Translations under genes and position numbers: made by a program | Notes under the pieces: generated by a model | Database searches by the model: none | Seen by the model: only the letters and a program-made list of their open reading frames with translations | What the model was told of the DNA's origin: nothing | Part shown: piece after piece, positions 11,865 through 23,142 of the stretch | Position numbering within the stretch: position 1 is the stretch's first letter | How the letters are laid out: each line of letters begins with the position of its first letter | Assembly: GCA_030998225.1 (NCBI GenBank) | Contig: JAPYXD010000459.1 | Location: 1,178,001 to 1,242,000, forward strand | Source of the DNA: Diplolepis rosae | Taxonomy: Eukaryota; Arthropoda; Insecta; Hymenoptera; Diplolepididae | Reading direction: 5' to 3' | Length of the DNA stretch: 64,000 nt

Positions 11865-12924
11865 GGGTAAGTGTGCCAATTACTGCGGATCGAAAATCAA
11901 GACGGCTTTTAAAGTTAAAAAAAAAGATTTTGAGATGAAAAAGTCGTCGCGGATTAATTTTTAAAGCGGTATTTGGTATTAAGTAAGTAGCATGCAGTCC
12001 TTAAACCTTGAAAAGAAATCAGATTTATTTAGAAAATGCGAATCTAAAACAAATTTTCCATGTAATAATTGTTACAATTAATTTAGGAGTATTGAACATT
12101 TTATTTAATCTTAATTATAAAAAGTAAACATGACGAAGCATTCGTAATAAATTAAGATTAATAATTTTATTAATTTTATTTAATTTAACTTAAAATTATA
12201 TCACATGAGTTCCTCTTGCATCTTTGGCAACGATTAAGGAGTGTTGAACATTTTATTTAAACTGAATTATAAAAATTGAACATGAAGCATTTTTAACAAA
12301 TTAAGATTAAATAATATTACAACTCTTATTTAATTTACCTTAAAATTATATTACTTGACTTCCTCTTGCCTCATTAGCAACGATTTTGGAATTTTCAACA
12401 TTTCGTTTAATCTCAATTATAAAAAGTAAGCATTACGAAGCATTTGTAATAGATTAAGAGGTTATGCAGTGCCGCCTAAAATATCACAGTAATTCATACA
12501 CCTATGAAAATCATGTACCAAATACTGTTTTGGTAAAAAATGATTAAAAAAGGTAATTTTTGTTATTTTACATAAATATGTAGAAAAATAAGATATTTAC
12601 TTTGCAGAAAATAATATCACAATAAATATTTTATTTTCAGAAACGGAATTATAATAAGAGTTTTAGAACGTGTTCATGACCTGTCAACAAATCTAAGCAT
12701 TAAAACTATATATAGGATTTGGAAACATGAGAGTTCCAAATTGCAATCAATTAGCTACAAATATCGTAACTATCGATAATTCGTTGATACTTATTATGCT
12801 TGGATTAGAAATTAATTGTTTTTAATTGTTCTGTAACGTTATATATCCTTAAAACATTGTATATCATTAGTTTTATTTGAAATCGCAGTAACTGGGGCAT
12901 CCACAGCAATACCCACACTTACCC
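11865..12924. mobile_element. TIR-bounded non-autonomous element with internal tandem repeat
   Basis: The left end reads GGGTAAGTGTG and then TTACTGCGGAT; the right end is the inverse, ending CACACTTACCC with AGTTACTGCGAT just inside. There is no coding capacity. A ~150 bp tandem array occupies part of the interior. No certain target duplication was seen and the superfamily is unassigned. Confidence 0.6.
12088..12461. repeat. Tandem repeat, ~150 bp unit, about 2.5 copies
   Basis: Units begin near 12088, 12239 and 12389. Each carries the landmarks TTGAACATTTTATTTAA, AATTATAAAAA, a GAAGCATT block, and (in the first two) CTCTTGC followed by GCAACGATT. The copies are diverged but collinear. Confidence 0.8.
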
Positions 12925-13580
12925 AACCATCAATCTGCGATGCCGGGACCATGAATAAGAGAAATTTTTTTATTCATTTTTTGAAAGTTCAGGGGTGGCC
13001 TAACTCCTTAAGACAAAATCGTCTGTTAATTGTGTATTGAAAATTTTTAATCCCTTCGAAAATATTATTTTTTAGGACAAAAATTTAAAACATTCGAAAA
13101 ATGATACTTTTAACAATGTTTTTCGTAATGGAATATTTTTTCTTTCATAAGACGCGTACGTCAAGTCTTAAAATCATAGAAAAACTTTTCTTCCAGGAAC
13201 ACTCAGCTTGTATAAATGTTATCAGTACAAAAACTAATACTATATTTTTAAAAACTTTCCACTCAATAATTATACGAAAAACAGTAAATAAAAGCAGAAA
13301 TACTAAGCTGCGTTTTATCACATCACATTCTAAATGAAGGTTTCTAAATATTAGTACGAGATGTTCTAAATATTGGAAACTCGATACTCCTTTGAAAATA
13401 GAAAAACTATTTTCCAGTATTTCTTTACAATAAAAAATAAAGAATATTCTTTTTCAAATTTAATTTTTGAATAAAAAGTGCCCCCACAATTTTTTTCATA
13501 ACATATGAAAAGTATCCGCACATTATTCGGGAAGAAAATTTTGAAAAAATAGTTCAGTAAAATAGGAATTTTCAATAACT
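12925..13580. other. Unassigned AT-rich interval
   Basis: Short open frames only (for example 13101-13337 plus, 13366-13575 minus), rich in F, I and K as expected of AT-rich noise. No feature supported. Confidence 0.4.
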
Positions 13581-14770
13581 TCCCACTAAAATGGAGCTCA
13601 GAAAATCGGGAAACATTTTCAGAATATCAGTTTTCTTTCAGATTCGAGCGAAAGCAGATTTTCTTAAAATCTGAAAATTACTACCGAAATTCCGGAACGA
13701 TGATTTTCGCTCTGTTTTTTTGTTTTATGTTTATTCGAATGTGATTTTCAGAATCTCGTTTTCTGAATAGTACAGAATGCGACTTTTACTTCTACACCGG
13801 TTTCCAACGTTGTACCAATACTGGTAACCAACATATTTTTAACGCTGGCTGTCAACATTTCTAAAATACTAGTTAAATACTTTTATTATTAAATCCATCT
13901 TTTACGGGTAAAGACGTACTTTAAAGAAGACTACAATCTAAAAACCGACTATTGACTGTCAAACGATTCCCTTCACTATTAAAGGATTTTCTATTCGAAA
14001 TTGGCATGAAAGGAAATCCTTTAGCATTTAAACGATTGTCGTTTCAAATGCTAACCTTTTACTGTCAAAGTATTTCCTTTGGTCTGGAAATGAAATCCTT
14101 TGTCGTACGAACAAAATATAATTTCGAGGATAAAAGAACACAAATTTTATGATATAACCTATCTAATATAAATATTAGAAATGTACACAAGCCCGACTTT
14201 GGCAAATGCCAATATTAAATCGATCATCATCAATAACTTCCAGAATTTTTACGTCGCACTCTGGGATTCCTAATATTTTAGAGGAATTCATTTTCTTGAC
14301 GTTTCCACATTCATTAATCACGATGATAAAAGAATATATCACGCAACACAAAAATTACTCGTGCCTACAAATGCAACCTTTACTGGTTAAAGGATTTTTT
14401 TTCAAAGTCCAAAGAAATCCTTTATCGGCAAAACTATTTTATTCTGTTGATAGGCAAAAGAAATCTGCTTAATTTCAATGGATGCATTCTGAAAGGAAGG
14501 TAATTTCACTATCAATAGACATTTTTAGAGTGTACCAGTGTCGAATCAACTTTGTACAAACGCTGGTACTTTACAGTTAACTACCGGGGCTGAATAAATA
14601 CTGGGTGGACCTTGTACATTTACTGTCGGAAAATAACTTTTTCCACAGTCGGAAGAAGGTTGGGCCTGTTGTACACCCAACGTTGTACAAACGCAGGTAT
14701 TTTACAGTCAACTACCGAGGCTAAATAGAAAATGGGTAGACTTGTACATCCACTGCGACAATGCACGTGG
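13581..14770. repeat. Nested word-repeat elements (AGAAAATC, AAAGGATTT, TTGTACAA)
   Basis: Three successive vocabularies appear. Around 13600-13780, AGAAAATC and CAGAATCTC words recur in both orientations. At 13930-14460 it is AAAGGATTT / AAATCCTTT. At 13795-13860 and again at 14530-14760 it is TTGTACAAAC / CTGGTA / CAACGTTGTAC. The last set brackets the AAAGGATTT set, so one element appears to sit inside another. No coding is seen, and clean ends were not found. Confidence 0.5.
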
Positions 14771-14839
14771 AAATAAAGAAAGGAGCGGAAAGGGGAGCCA
14801 CATTATTTCAACATTTTGCATTTTTTTCTATTATCATCA

Positions 14840-16813
14840 TAAATTAGAAGGTATTAGTTCTAATATGTGAAAAATGACTTTCGAAATTTTTATCGAATCT
14901 TTACTTTTTGAGCCCCTTAAGTCAGAAAAAATAGTTTTACAAAAGTGTCTGTATGTCTGTCTGTCTGTAGGTCGTGTACTCAATAACTCTCGATAGAATT
15001 ATCGGATTGAATTGAGCTTTGGCATACTTCATGAAAGCCGAAAAAGTAAGTTCAGGTTCGTTAAACAGCCACATCCGACCAAAATTGTTAAAATTGGAGC
15101 ATTTTTTGTGTGTTAGAAAAAACTTTATGAAAAAATCCTAATGCTCGATCGTCGCGCTGCACGCTCCGTTCTTTCTGGACCTCGCGCTTCGCGCTCGTTC
15201 TTGTGCTCTTCACATACATTCAAGTTTATTTATTATAATTTGATACTAAAGCTCAAACCAATTTTATGATAATATTACAGATGATGTGAATTGCACGTTT
15301 TCTCAAAGTCACTCAATTCCTTTTTGAATTTAAGTGAAACAGGAAATTCAATTTACTTAAGGCTCTATCAGCCTTAAGGAACACATTCTCATCATGGCGA
15401 TCGCGCTTCGCGCTCGATTTTCTGTATACATTTCAGTAACTTTTTAATAAATTACATGATTAAAATAATTTATTTTCTTCCAAATCTCTCAAAAAGAAAA
15501 AAACAGTCGTAGACTTTATTTAAGGAAACGATTTTGCAGAACAATGCTTATTTCGTATCTCACATATTTTGGTGAAAAAAATCGAATTTTTTTAATATTA
15601 AAAATCAAAACATAAAATATACCTCCTGTCCCGAAATGTCTTAATGAGAATTTGTAGACCTCATTTAGGCAAACAATTTTCCATCTATACGTTTTTTTGT
15701 ATCTCACATATTTTATCTAAAAAATGCAATTTTTGAATTTTAATCGTATTTTTAGAATTGAAACGAAAAATATATGTTTTATCAGAAACTGTGTAAGACA
15801 AAATTTGTAGATCTTTTTGAAACGAACAACTTTGTATTCTTACGTTTTTTTCGTATTTTACATATTATTGTTAAAAAATTGAATTTTGGATTTTCAATAG
15901 TTTTTTTTTAATTAATAAGAAAAATATGCATCTTATGTAAAAATGTTACTATTCAAATTCGTGGGACTTTATGTAGAAAATAATATTGTATCATAATATT
16001 TTTTCGTATCTCGTATAATTTAACTGGAAAATGGAATTTTGTTATTGACTTTTTTCGAATTTGAATATGCTGTAACATTTCTAATTTTGATTTAATGAAA
16101 AAATGTTATCAGGATAATTTTTAGAGATTTATGATCACTATCTGAAACCAGTATTTGCAATTTTTGATTTTTTTAAAAAATTATTTTTTAAAATACAAAA
16201 GTAGTGCTCAATCCCTCAATTTTGATTGGATATGGCTGGTTAACGAGCTTGTCCTTACTTTTTCGGCTCCGATAAAGTGTACCAAAGCTCAATTCAATCT
16301 GATAATTCTATCGAGAGTTATGCCGCACACGACCTACTACAGACAGACAGACAGACACTTTCGTAAAAACCCTTTTTTCTGACTCAGGGGGTCTCAAAAC
16401 GTAAAGATTTGATGAAAATTTCGAAAGTCATTTTTCACATAAAACCAATACCTTCTCATCCGTAATGAGAATGTAAAAAGTTATGATACAAAATGATTTA
16501 TTACATAAAGACCTACAAATTTTGTCTGACATAGTTTCTGATAAAATGTATATTTTTCACTTTAATTAAAACAAATATGATTAAAATTAAAAAATTCCAT
16601 TATATAAACAAAATATGTGACATACGAATAAAACGTTGAGATGGAAAATTACTTTCCTAAATGAGGTCTACAAATTCTCAATAGGACATTTTTTGATAAG
16701 ATGTATAGTTTATGTTTTGGTTTTAAAATAACACTATTGAAAATCAAAAATTCCATTTTTCAACCAAAATATGTGTGATATACAAAATAAGCGTTAAAAT
16801 AAAAAATCGTTTT
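14840..16813. mobile_element. Repeat element copy A with inverted flanking pieces
   Basis: The segment 15140-16480 is a plus-oriented copy of the ~1.4 kb element also found at 38331 and 60201. To its left, 14840-15120 is an inverted, diverged version of the element's 3' end (same GTCTGTCTGTCTG run and AACTCTCGATAGAATTATC). To its right, 16486-16813 is an inverted piece of the internal ~150 bp array. The whole therefore has long inverted ends, probably from nested insertion or rearrangement of two copies. It is non-coding. Confidence 0.7.
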
Positions 16814-17019
16814 CTTAACACTAGGTTTACCAAGGAGTCCAAGGGTAACCAAGGGTTACCATTATATGTCTTATAAATGTAAGTAAAAATTAATTTAATT
16901 ATTCTCATAAAATACGGTAAGTTTTTGTGAATAGAATAAGCAGATGAACCCGTGCAGAAATCGCCCGATTTGTCCTCATTTAAGGTAGGACTACGGTTAG
17001 GCCCTGGCTAGAAAAAGTA

Positions 17020-17822
17020 GACAAATGAGAGTTGAGTAAACCGTGAATCGCAATACTTATTCCAACAGCTACATCTATTCACGCAGGAACGAATGAAAGT
17101 AATCTGCGCCTTGGGCACACATGAAAAATTTTTTATTTCAAAAACTTAAATTCTTAAAATTAAATTGATCTTATGAAAATTTAAACAAAAAAAAATCGAT
17201 AAGTGTATTACATAAAATATGAAATATCACATAAATTACTCAGGCAGAATAATAATTTGGAATTCGCAAATGTAAAATCCATATTTTGAAAATATAAAAC
17301 ACAGAAAATAAAAGAACCTTCTTTTAAATGTTTTTATACAAGATACTTCTTAATAATAATGCAATTTTTTAATGTACATTTGAAAATTTAGTTTCACTAA
17401 ACTTCATACGTTGTTATAATAAAAATGTGTACTAAATGTAATTTAATAATTATATTATATATATCAATAATCATAGTTATAATAATTGTGTAATTATATT
17501 AATTTTTAAAAATATTTTATTAATCATTTATGAAAAAAGTTGATTTATTTTTACTTGAGTAAGGCTAAAAAATTTTATTGACGGCACTTACTCTCACAAG
17601 CTCTGAATAACTCATGCAGTCACTATATAAGAAAGTTCTAAATTTTATATCTCAGCATTGTAAGCGAGCGTGTGCGTGATTCGACGAAAGCGTATTGTAC
17701 TATATATAAGTGTTGTTATTAGGTTTATATATGTAAGGTTATATGTTTAAGTGTATTTGTAATTTGAAATATGATTGGCTACGTCCGTAATGGTGTGAAT
17801 GTATTTGTAAGTTGTTTATGTA
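17020..17822. repeat. ~0.8 kb dispersed repeat, copy 1
   Basis: It starts near GAGTTGAGTAAACCGTGAATCG and ends near GAATGTATTTGTAAGTTG, and matches 19431-20946 over nearly its full length in the same order. Landmarks include ATCTGCGCCTTGGGCACA, GACGGCACTTACTCTCACAA and GTAAGCGAGCGTGTGCGTG. It is non-coding and its class is unknown. Confidence 0.75.
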
Positions 17823-17824
17823 TA

Positions 17825-17912
17825 TTCCTCAGTGAAATCAAAGCAGGGCACTGATTCATCAGTTGATATATTTTCACTGATATAATCAGTGACTATTTCA
17901 CTGATTCAGGTT
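17825..17912. repeat. CACTGAT-word repeat, inverse of 41707-41794
   Basis: About 88 bp is the reverse complement of 41707-41794 with few differences, including AAATCAAAGCAGGGCACTG. The CACTGAT / ATCAGTG words recur inside it. Confidence 0.75.
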
Positions 17913-19430
17913 TAGGGAGTGCTAGTTCCGTAAAAAAATAAGTTGGCCTGAAAATGTAAATGAAAGCAATAATACAGAAATAATAAATAATTTTTCGAAG
18001 TTACTTATATTAAACTTTAGAAAAGACGAGAGAAAAGTGGAGTGGGAATGTCAGATACTACTAAAGCGATTTCTATACGAGTTGGGTGATGGACTTTCTC
18101 ATTTACTACGATTATTGAATAGATCATAGATTCGAAAATCACAACGTCTAGATAGTAGAATCTCATAACACGGACCAATGCTCTACATCATTGGACGATC
18201 GCTTTCCAGGACAATTTTCCACCCGCTGACCGCGGCTCTTCCATGGATCAAAATGGATTGTGTTTGATCCCTGCCGTTATGTTCACTTTTCAATCTTGAT
18301 CCTCCCTTCCAACACTTCCAAATTAATGTAATAGAATATCATTGTTTCCCCACTAGATACACCCTTTCAAATAAAATCCTTCAAGCGGACTAAAAGCCTA
18401 TTTGTTGATATAAATTTACGCAACGGAAAATCACAGTTTCTACACGAGAGAAGTTTTTCCAATTAATATATATTATTTTTCTTAATTATTCAGTTTGATA
18501 TTTTTGCAGAAAGTATTTTTCAAATCTTGATTAGTCAAATCTGCTAGTTGAAAAATTGCTAAATTGCTCTTCTAAAACTCTGAAACTTTTGCATAAAGCA
18601 ATCCTTTTTAACATATTCACGTTCACGGTGATACCTTATGATGGCAAAATTACTAGAATGAGTTGTAAATCAGGGATATTTTGGTGCCTGGTACCTGGTA
18701 AACCAGATCTTTCGATTGCACGCGACTGGTGATTTTCGGATAATGTAGAAGAGCAAAAAACATTCCCAAAAATCTAATTATTGAAAACAAAATTAGAAAG
18801 TACTTTCGATATTTTATGGAGTTCTATAGATCCGTGTTGCTCAAAATTTGAAAAAGTTAATACTTTCCAAGATACATATTGCCAAAATTTATCTTTCGAC
18901 AAGGGAGCGCAATCGAAATTTGTTTTAAAAATCATTTTTATACTCTAATTAATGTAAAATAGATAAATGAAGTACTAGAAATATATTTTAGGCAAATCGC
19001 AGGCTGAAAAAAAAAAAATTCAATTTTTTAAAAATCTTGTCGACAATAAAATTTGATTTTTTGGTACTAATGGGTATTTTTTGTAGAAAAAATTTATTTT
19101 CATTGTCATAATTTACATAACATCTGTATTTAAATTAATCATACACATTATTTATTCAAGTTTTCTCTCTTTCGCAAGTTCCGAATTGGAAAAATTTCCA
19201 TCGGTTTCACTCTCTCCTATTCCGAAATCAACCCAAAAGGTGAATTTTTTGTTTCAAATATTCAAAATATATTGAAAATGGCGAAAAATATGCAGAAACT
19301 GACAAAATTTTAGGGGTTTTTTTACTCCAGAACTTATTTTCACTCAGTTCCACAGAAGATATAGCTTTTACAGTCAATTTTACAAAATATAGAATATACC
19401 TTTCCGTTCATTGTACTCTACGCTTCGATC
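17913..19430. other. Mostly unassigned interval
   Basis: No gene. A stretch near 18700-18760 (CGCGACTGGTGATTTTCGGA then TAATGTAGAAGAG) matches the 3' portion of the tRNA-bearing element at 62372-63297, so a truncated relative lies here. The rest is AT-rich. Confidence 0.45.
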
Positions 19431-20220
19431 GAGAGTTGAGTAAACCGTGAATCGTAAGGCTTATTCCACCAGCTATATCTATTCACGCAGGAACGAATGA
19501 AAGTAATCTGCGCCTTGGGCACATATGAAATATTTTTAATTTGAAAAACCTGTTGAATTTTCAGCATACTGATGTTCCAAGTTATTATACTTAATAATCA
19601 AAATTAATTAAAAACATACAAAATACAATTACAGTTTATTTTAGTACTCTCTAAATCCAAAACAGTGGATTACACTTATAAACTAGTGATTTTATTGTAA
19701 AAATTCATCGTACTGCAGTCGTGTTTGATTGTGTTTTGTCTGTTCGTTTCACATAATCTAGTCATATAAATTCTGTAAGTTTAATAAATTCGTGATACAA
19801 AATTTGTTCTTGATTAATTTTTAATTACTTCTTTCTTTTTCACTCAAGTTTTTAAAATTAAATTCATTTCATGAAAATTTAAACAACAAAATTCTTGATA
19901 ATTGTATTAGATAAAATTTGAAAAATCAACACAGAATTTAGATTGCACATACATTTATCAGGGACAATAATAATTTGTAAATCGCAATTGTAAAATCCAC
20001 AGTTTAAAAATATACAACACAGAAAATAAAAAAGCCTTCTTTGAAATGTTTTTACACTAGATGCTTTTTGATAATAATGCAATTTTTTAATGTACATTTC
20101 AAACTTTAGTTTCATTAAACTTCATGCGTAGTTATAATGAAAATTTACACTAAATATTAATTAATAATTGTATTGAATATATCAACAATCATAATTATAA
20201 TAATTTATTAATTAATTTTT

Positions 20221-20443
20221 TTAAGAAATTTGCTGTGAAAAAAGGAACATAATATAAAACATAAAACATAAAAAAGGTTCATAATACATCCGTTGCCTAA
20301 TTGACGTTAACAAGTTTCTGTGAGAAAAGTTGTGAAACCTCCGTAGCTCAGATGACAGAGCATTCGACCGGCAATCGAAAGGACCTGGGCTCAATACCCA
20401 GCGGAGTGGAAGCGTTCCTTTTTTCACAGCAAATTTCTTTAAA
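20221..20443. mobile_element. Short TIR element carrying a tRNA-like gene
   Basis: AAGAAATTTGCTGTGAAAA at the left edge is mirrored almost perfectly by TTTTCACAGCAAATTTCTT at the right, each next to TTAA. The tRNA-Ala-like sequence lies in the right half. The TTAA edges recall the other tRNA-bearing element at 62372-63297. Whether the TIRs belong to a DNA element or the sequence is a SINE inside a hairpin is unresolved. Confidence 0.6.
20337..20408 (+). tRNA. tRNA-Ala-like sequence (anticodon position GGC), probably pseudo/SINE
   Basis: It folds as a cloverleaf: 5 of 7 acceptor pairs (CCTCCG against CGGAG), a perfect 5-bp anticodon stem (TTCGA/TCGAA), and a CTGGG/CCCAG-type T arm. The anticodon loop is CCGGCAA, giving GGC, with C instead of U before the anticodon. 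Alanine tRNAs reading GGC are unusual in eukaryotes, so this is more likely a tRNA-derived repeat than a working gene. Confidence 0.5.
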
Positions 20444-20951
20444 AAATTATATTGTAAAATTTCCATCTAGTCTTACGAGACTTTAAAATTATTTCTAAAT
20501 TGCAGGTTGGTAAGGTCGATATGGTAGAGTTCTGATATCACGTAGAGTGATACACACTCTTCTAATGATCGACATAATCGACTGAAATGATTTAGAAAAA
20601 TTGATTAATAGTTATTAATTAATTATATTAATTTAAAAAGATATTTTATGAATAATTTATGAAAAAAGATGATTTATTTTTACTTGAGAAAAGCTCAAAA
20701 ATTTTATTGACGGCACTTACTCTCACAAGCTCTGAATAACTCTTGCAGTCACCATATAAGAAAGTTCCAAGTTTTATGTCTGAGGATTGTAAGCGAGCGT
20801 GTGCGTGATTCGACGAAAGCGTATCGTCCTATATATAAGTTTTAGTTTATTAGGTTTATATTTGTGAAGTTGTATATTTAAGTGTATTTGTCATAGAAAA
20901 TATGATTGGCTACGACTGAATGGTGTGAATGTATTTGTATGTTGTTTATGT

Positions 20952-21062
20952 ATGTAGCGGATGACTATTGGTAGGCTCGAGGTAAGAATTGCCAGTTGAA
21001 ATAATACGCCCGATGCTCATTTTACCCAACTACGGTTTGAAGCACCTGAAGCGTCGGTGATA
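20952..21062. repeat. Dispersed repeat, inverse of 39787-39905
   Basis: The sequence around CTCGAGGTAAGAATT, AATACGCCCGATGC and TTTGAAGCACCTG is the reverse complement of the block following repeat copy B. It includes TTACCCAAC / TTGAGTAAA words. A CTCCGTG-type right end follows at 21290-21295 next to TA, hinting at membership in the CACT-ended MITE group. Confidence 0.6.
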
Positions 21063-21448
21063 ACTTATACATTTCATGTTAACCCACTGGCGCATGTTGA
21101 TGCCCTGTCGTCGACAACGTTTTACTCAACTCCTGACTATTCTCTATGTAACGCTTATTGTTATTACTTTGGGTGAATTAGGTATTTATCAAATTAATTT
21201 TACCCGCCTAGGATTTAATAGATGTTCAAATGTCTTTATGTCCCAAGTTTAATCGACAAAGTTGAGTAAAATTACTTCAACTATTTTTCTCCGTGTACCT
21301 ACAAATTTACATCATAGTTCATAAAGAGTGATTTTTCGATATTTTTTCGTAAATCGAATGTGTTCCGCTCTCCTCTATTTAGTAAAATTTCCATTATTTA
21401 TTGTATATTTATATTTGTATATTTCTCAACAATACTAATACTAATAAT

Positions 21449-22228
21449 TTTTTACTGCGGATTTGAAAAGAGCAGGAAATTTCACGTCAAAAGTGACTTG
21501 TGGAAAAATGGTTTTTGTGAACTTGGAAAGGTAAAAAATTGAGGTCAAATGTCTGAGAAACGACCAGATGCCCTTTATTTGAATTGTCTTGGTTTTTCGG
21601 GGTAAACAAACGTTCAAGATGCTTCACAAAAGTCGATGAAATGGTAAGGAGTAAGGACCTTCAGGTCAATTTTCAGGGTGACTTGAAGGTCAAGACGATT
21701 TTTCTTAGATTGAACTCTGTGGATTGTTATCACAACACCCTCCCAAACACACCCAGACAGTTACCCAGAAACAACGGCATGGACGTAGTAAGTTCTGTTT
21801 CCTTTGGGGTGCTTTCTTGTCGTGAGTTCCCCTTGCCTCTGACCATTGCTACCAGTGTTACAATCAGCCACGGAGTCACTAATCACAGAGAAGTGACATG
21901 GTCAAGATTGTCACTTTTATATAGTCACAGTCTTTACATCTTATTCGAAATGGTTGTTACTGTCTGGGTGTGTTTGGGAGGATGTTGTGATAACAATCCA
22001 CAGAGTTCAATCTTAGAAAAATCGTCTTGACCTTTAAGTCACCTTGAAAATTCACCTGAAGGTCATGATGGTCAAGGTGATGTACACCTTAACATTTCAT
22101 CGACTTTTGTTTTGTTTTTCAGACATTTGACCTCAATTTTTTACCTTTCCAAGGTCACAAAAACCGTTTTTCCACAGGTCATTTTTGACATGAAATTTCC
22201 CGCTCTTTTCAAATCTGCAGTCAAAAAT
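21449..22228. mobile_element. Foldback element, ~320 bp arms, rich in AAGGTCA words
   Basis: The left arm (21449-21774) and right arm (21957-22228) are reverse complements at high identity, with one larger gap; the spacer is ~180 bp. Shared landmarks are TTGAAAAGAGC, AGGTAAAAAATTGAGGTCAA, GACGATTTTTCT and AACTCTGTGGATTGTTATC. TGACCT / AGGTCA half-sites recur throughout. Open frames across it are read from the arms and have no domain. No target duplication was identified. Confidence 0.85.
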
Positions 22229-22580
22229 AGGGGTTCTCATTTAAAAAAAGGATCTTACCTCCATTTGACCTTGAAAATTGACCTCAAGGTCATAATTGAT
22301 GATACTGTCAAATGTCCCCCTCGGTCCTGGTCAACCTTGTCCTAACCATTTTTTCGTAAATAAAGTATTTTAGAAGATATTTGGGATTATAGATTAAAAT
22401 GGGTCACAGTGTACTATTGATATTCATTGAGTTTCTGCTACATACGGGTTATATGCGCAGAAATCTTCCATACGAGTAGGAAATATCCGCTTTATTTTCC
22501 ATATAAAACATAAACTATTTATTTCTTTCATTTACCATCTAAGAATTTGTTAAATATTACTTTTAGACAACTTTGCCTTA
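22229..22580. other. Unassigned interval before the hAT end
   Basis: It continues AAGGTCA/TGACCTTGA words to about 22340, then AT-rich sequence without features. Confidence 0.45.
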
Positions 22581-22761
22581 CAGTGTTGCCAGGTCTACGG
22601 ATTTTTCTTCAGATCTGAAGAAATTTGGACAAATCTGCGATTTCTGAAGAATATGAAGAAATTTGATCGAAATCTGAAGATGTTTTTTAATGCTCCTGTT
22701 TCTAAAATTTTTTGAACTAAAACTAGCCGAGAAAAACGACAATAACCAATCATTCATCCAT

Positions 22762-23055
22762 AACTTCGGAATAAAGATTGGCTCTGAGGAGCGGGGCGTG
22801 TCGGGTTTGGTCGGGAAACGGGTTGACGTGCCGGACCCGGGCGAGGTGAATAACCCTCGGGTCGGAATCTGAGCTTGGCCCCGTGCCTTGGCCTCCCGCG
22901 GATCTTCCTTGCTGCGAGGTTTCCGCGATGGTTCCGGCGTCGTGGTCGTCTTCTCTGACCGCCATTTAACGCTCAGCTCAGAACTAGCACCGATTAGGTG
23001 AATCCGTCTGTCTAATTAAAACAAAGCATTGCGATGGTCCCCAAGGGTGTTGACG

Positions 23056-23101
<46 letters not shown>

Positions 23102-23142
23102 AAAGCAAACGCAGGTACACGGTGGGAGTAACTATGATTCTC
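22762..23142 (+). rRNA. 28S rRNA fragment, upstream of the R2 site (pseudogene)
   Basis: The sequence follows conserved large-subunit rRNA: ATTGGCTCTGAGG, CCTTGGCCTCCCGCGGATC, AACGCTCAGCTCAGAACT, CTAATTAAAACAAAGCATTG and GTGATTTCTGCCCAGTGCTC, ending GGGAGTAACTATGATTCTC. That end is the conserved R2 target position, but the few target bases on either side of the cut are missing. Several substitutions at normally fixed positions (for example CCCCAAGGGTGTTG) mark it as a non-functional fragment. It begins abruptly after about 180 bp of hAT end sequence. Confidence 0.93.

Larger units (their letters stand above)
19431..20946. repeat. ~0.8 kb dispersed repeat, copy 2, with insertions
   Basis: Same order of landmarks as 17020-17822. 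It is longer because of extra sequence near 19560-19850 and of the tRNA-bearing insertion at about 20220-20600. The duplicated blocks flank that insertion cleanly, showing that the insertion came after this copy was made. Confidence 0.75.

Noticed and set aside
12088..12461. CRISPR-like array
   Set aside because: Units are ~150 bp, contiguous and AT-rich with no spacers, in a eukaryotic context; an ordinary tandem repeat.
21584..22030. 148-codon open frame
   Set aside because: It runs across the foldback arms and spacer, has no domain, and its start lies in the inverted repeat.
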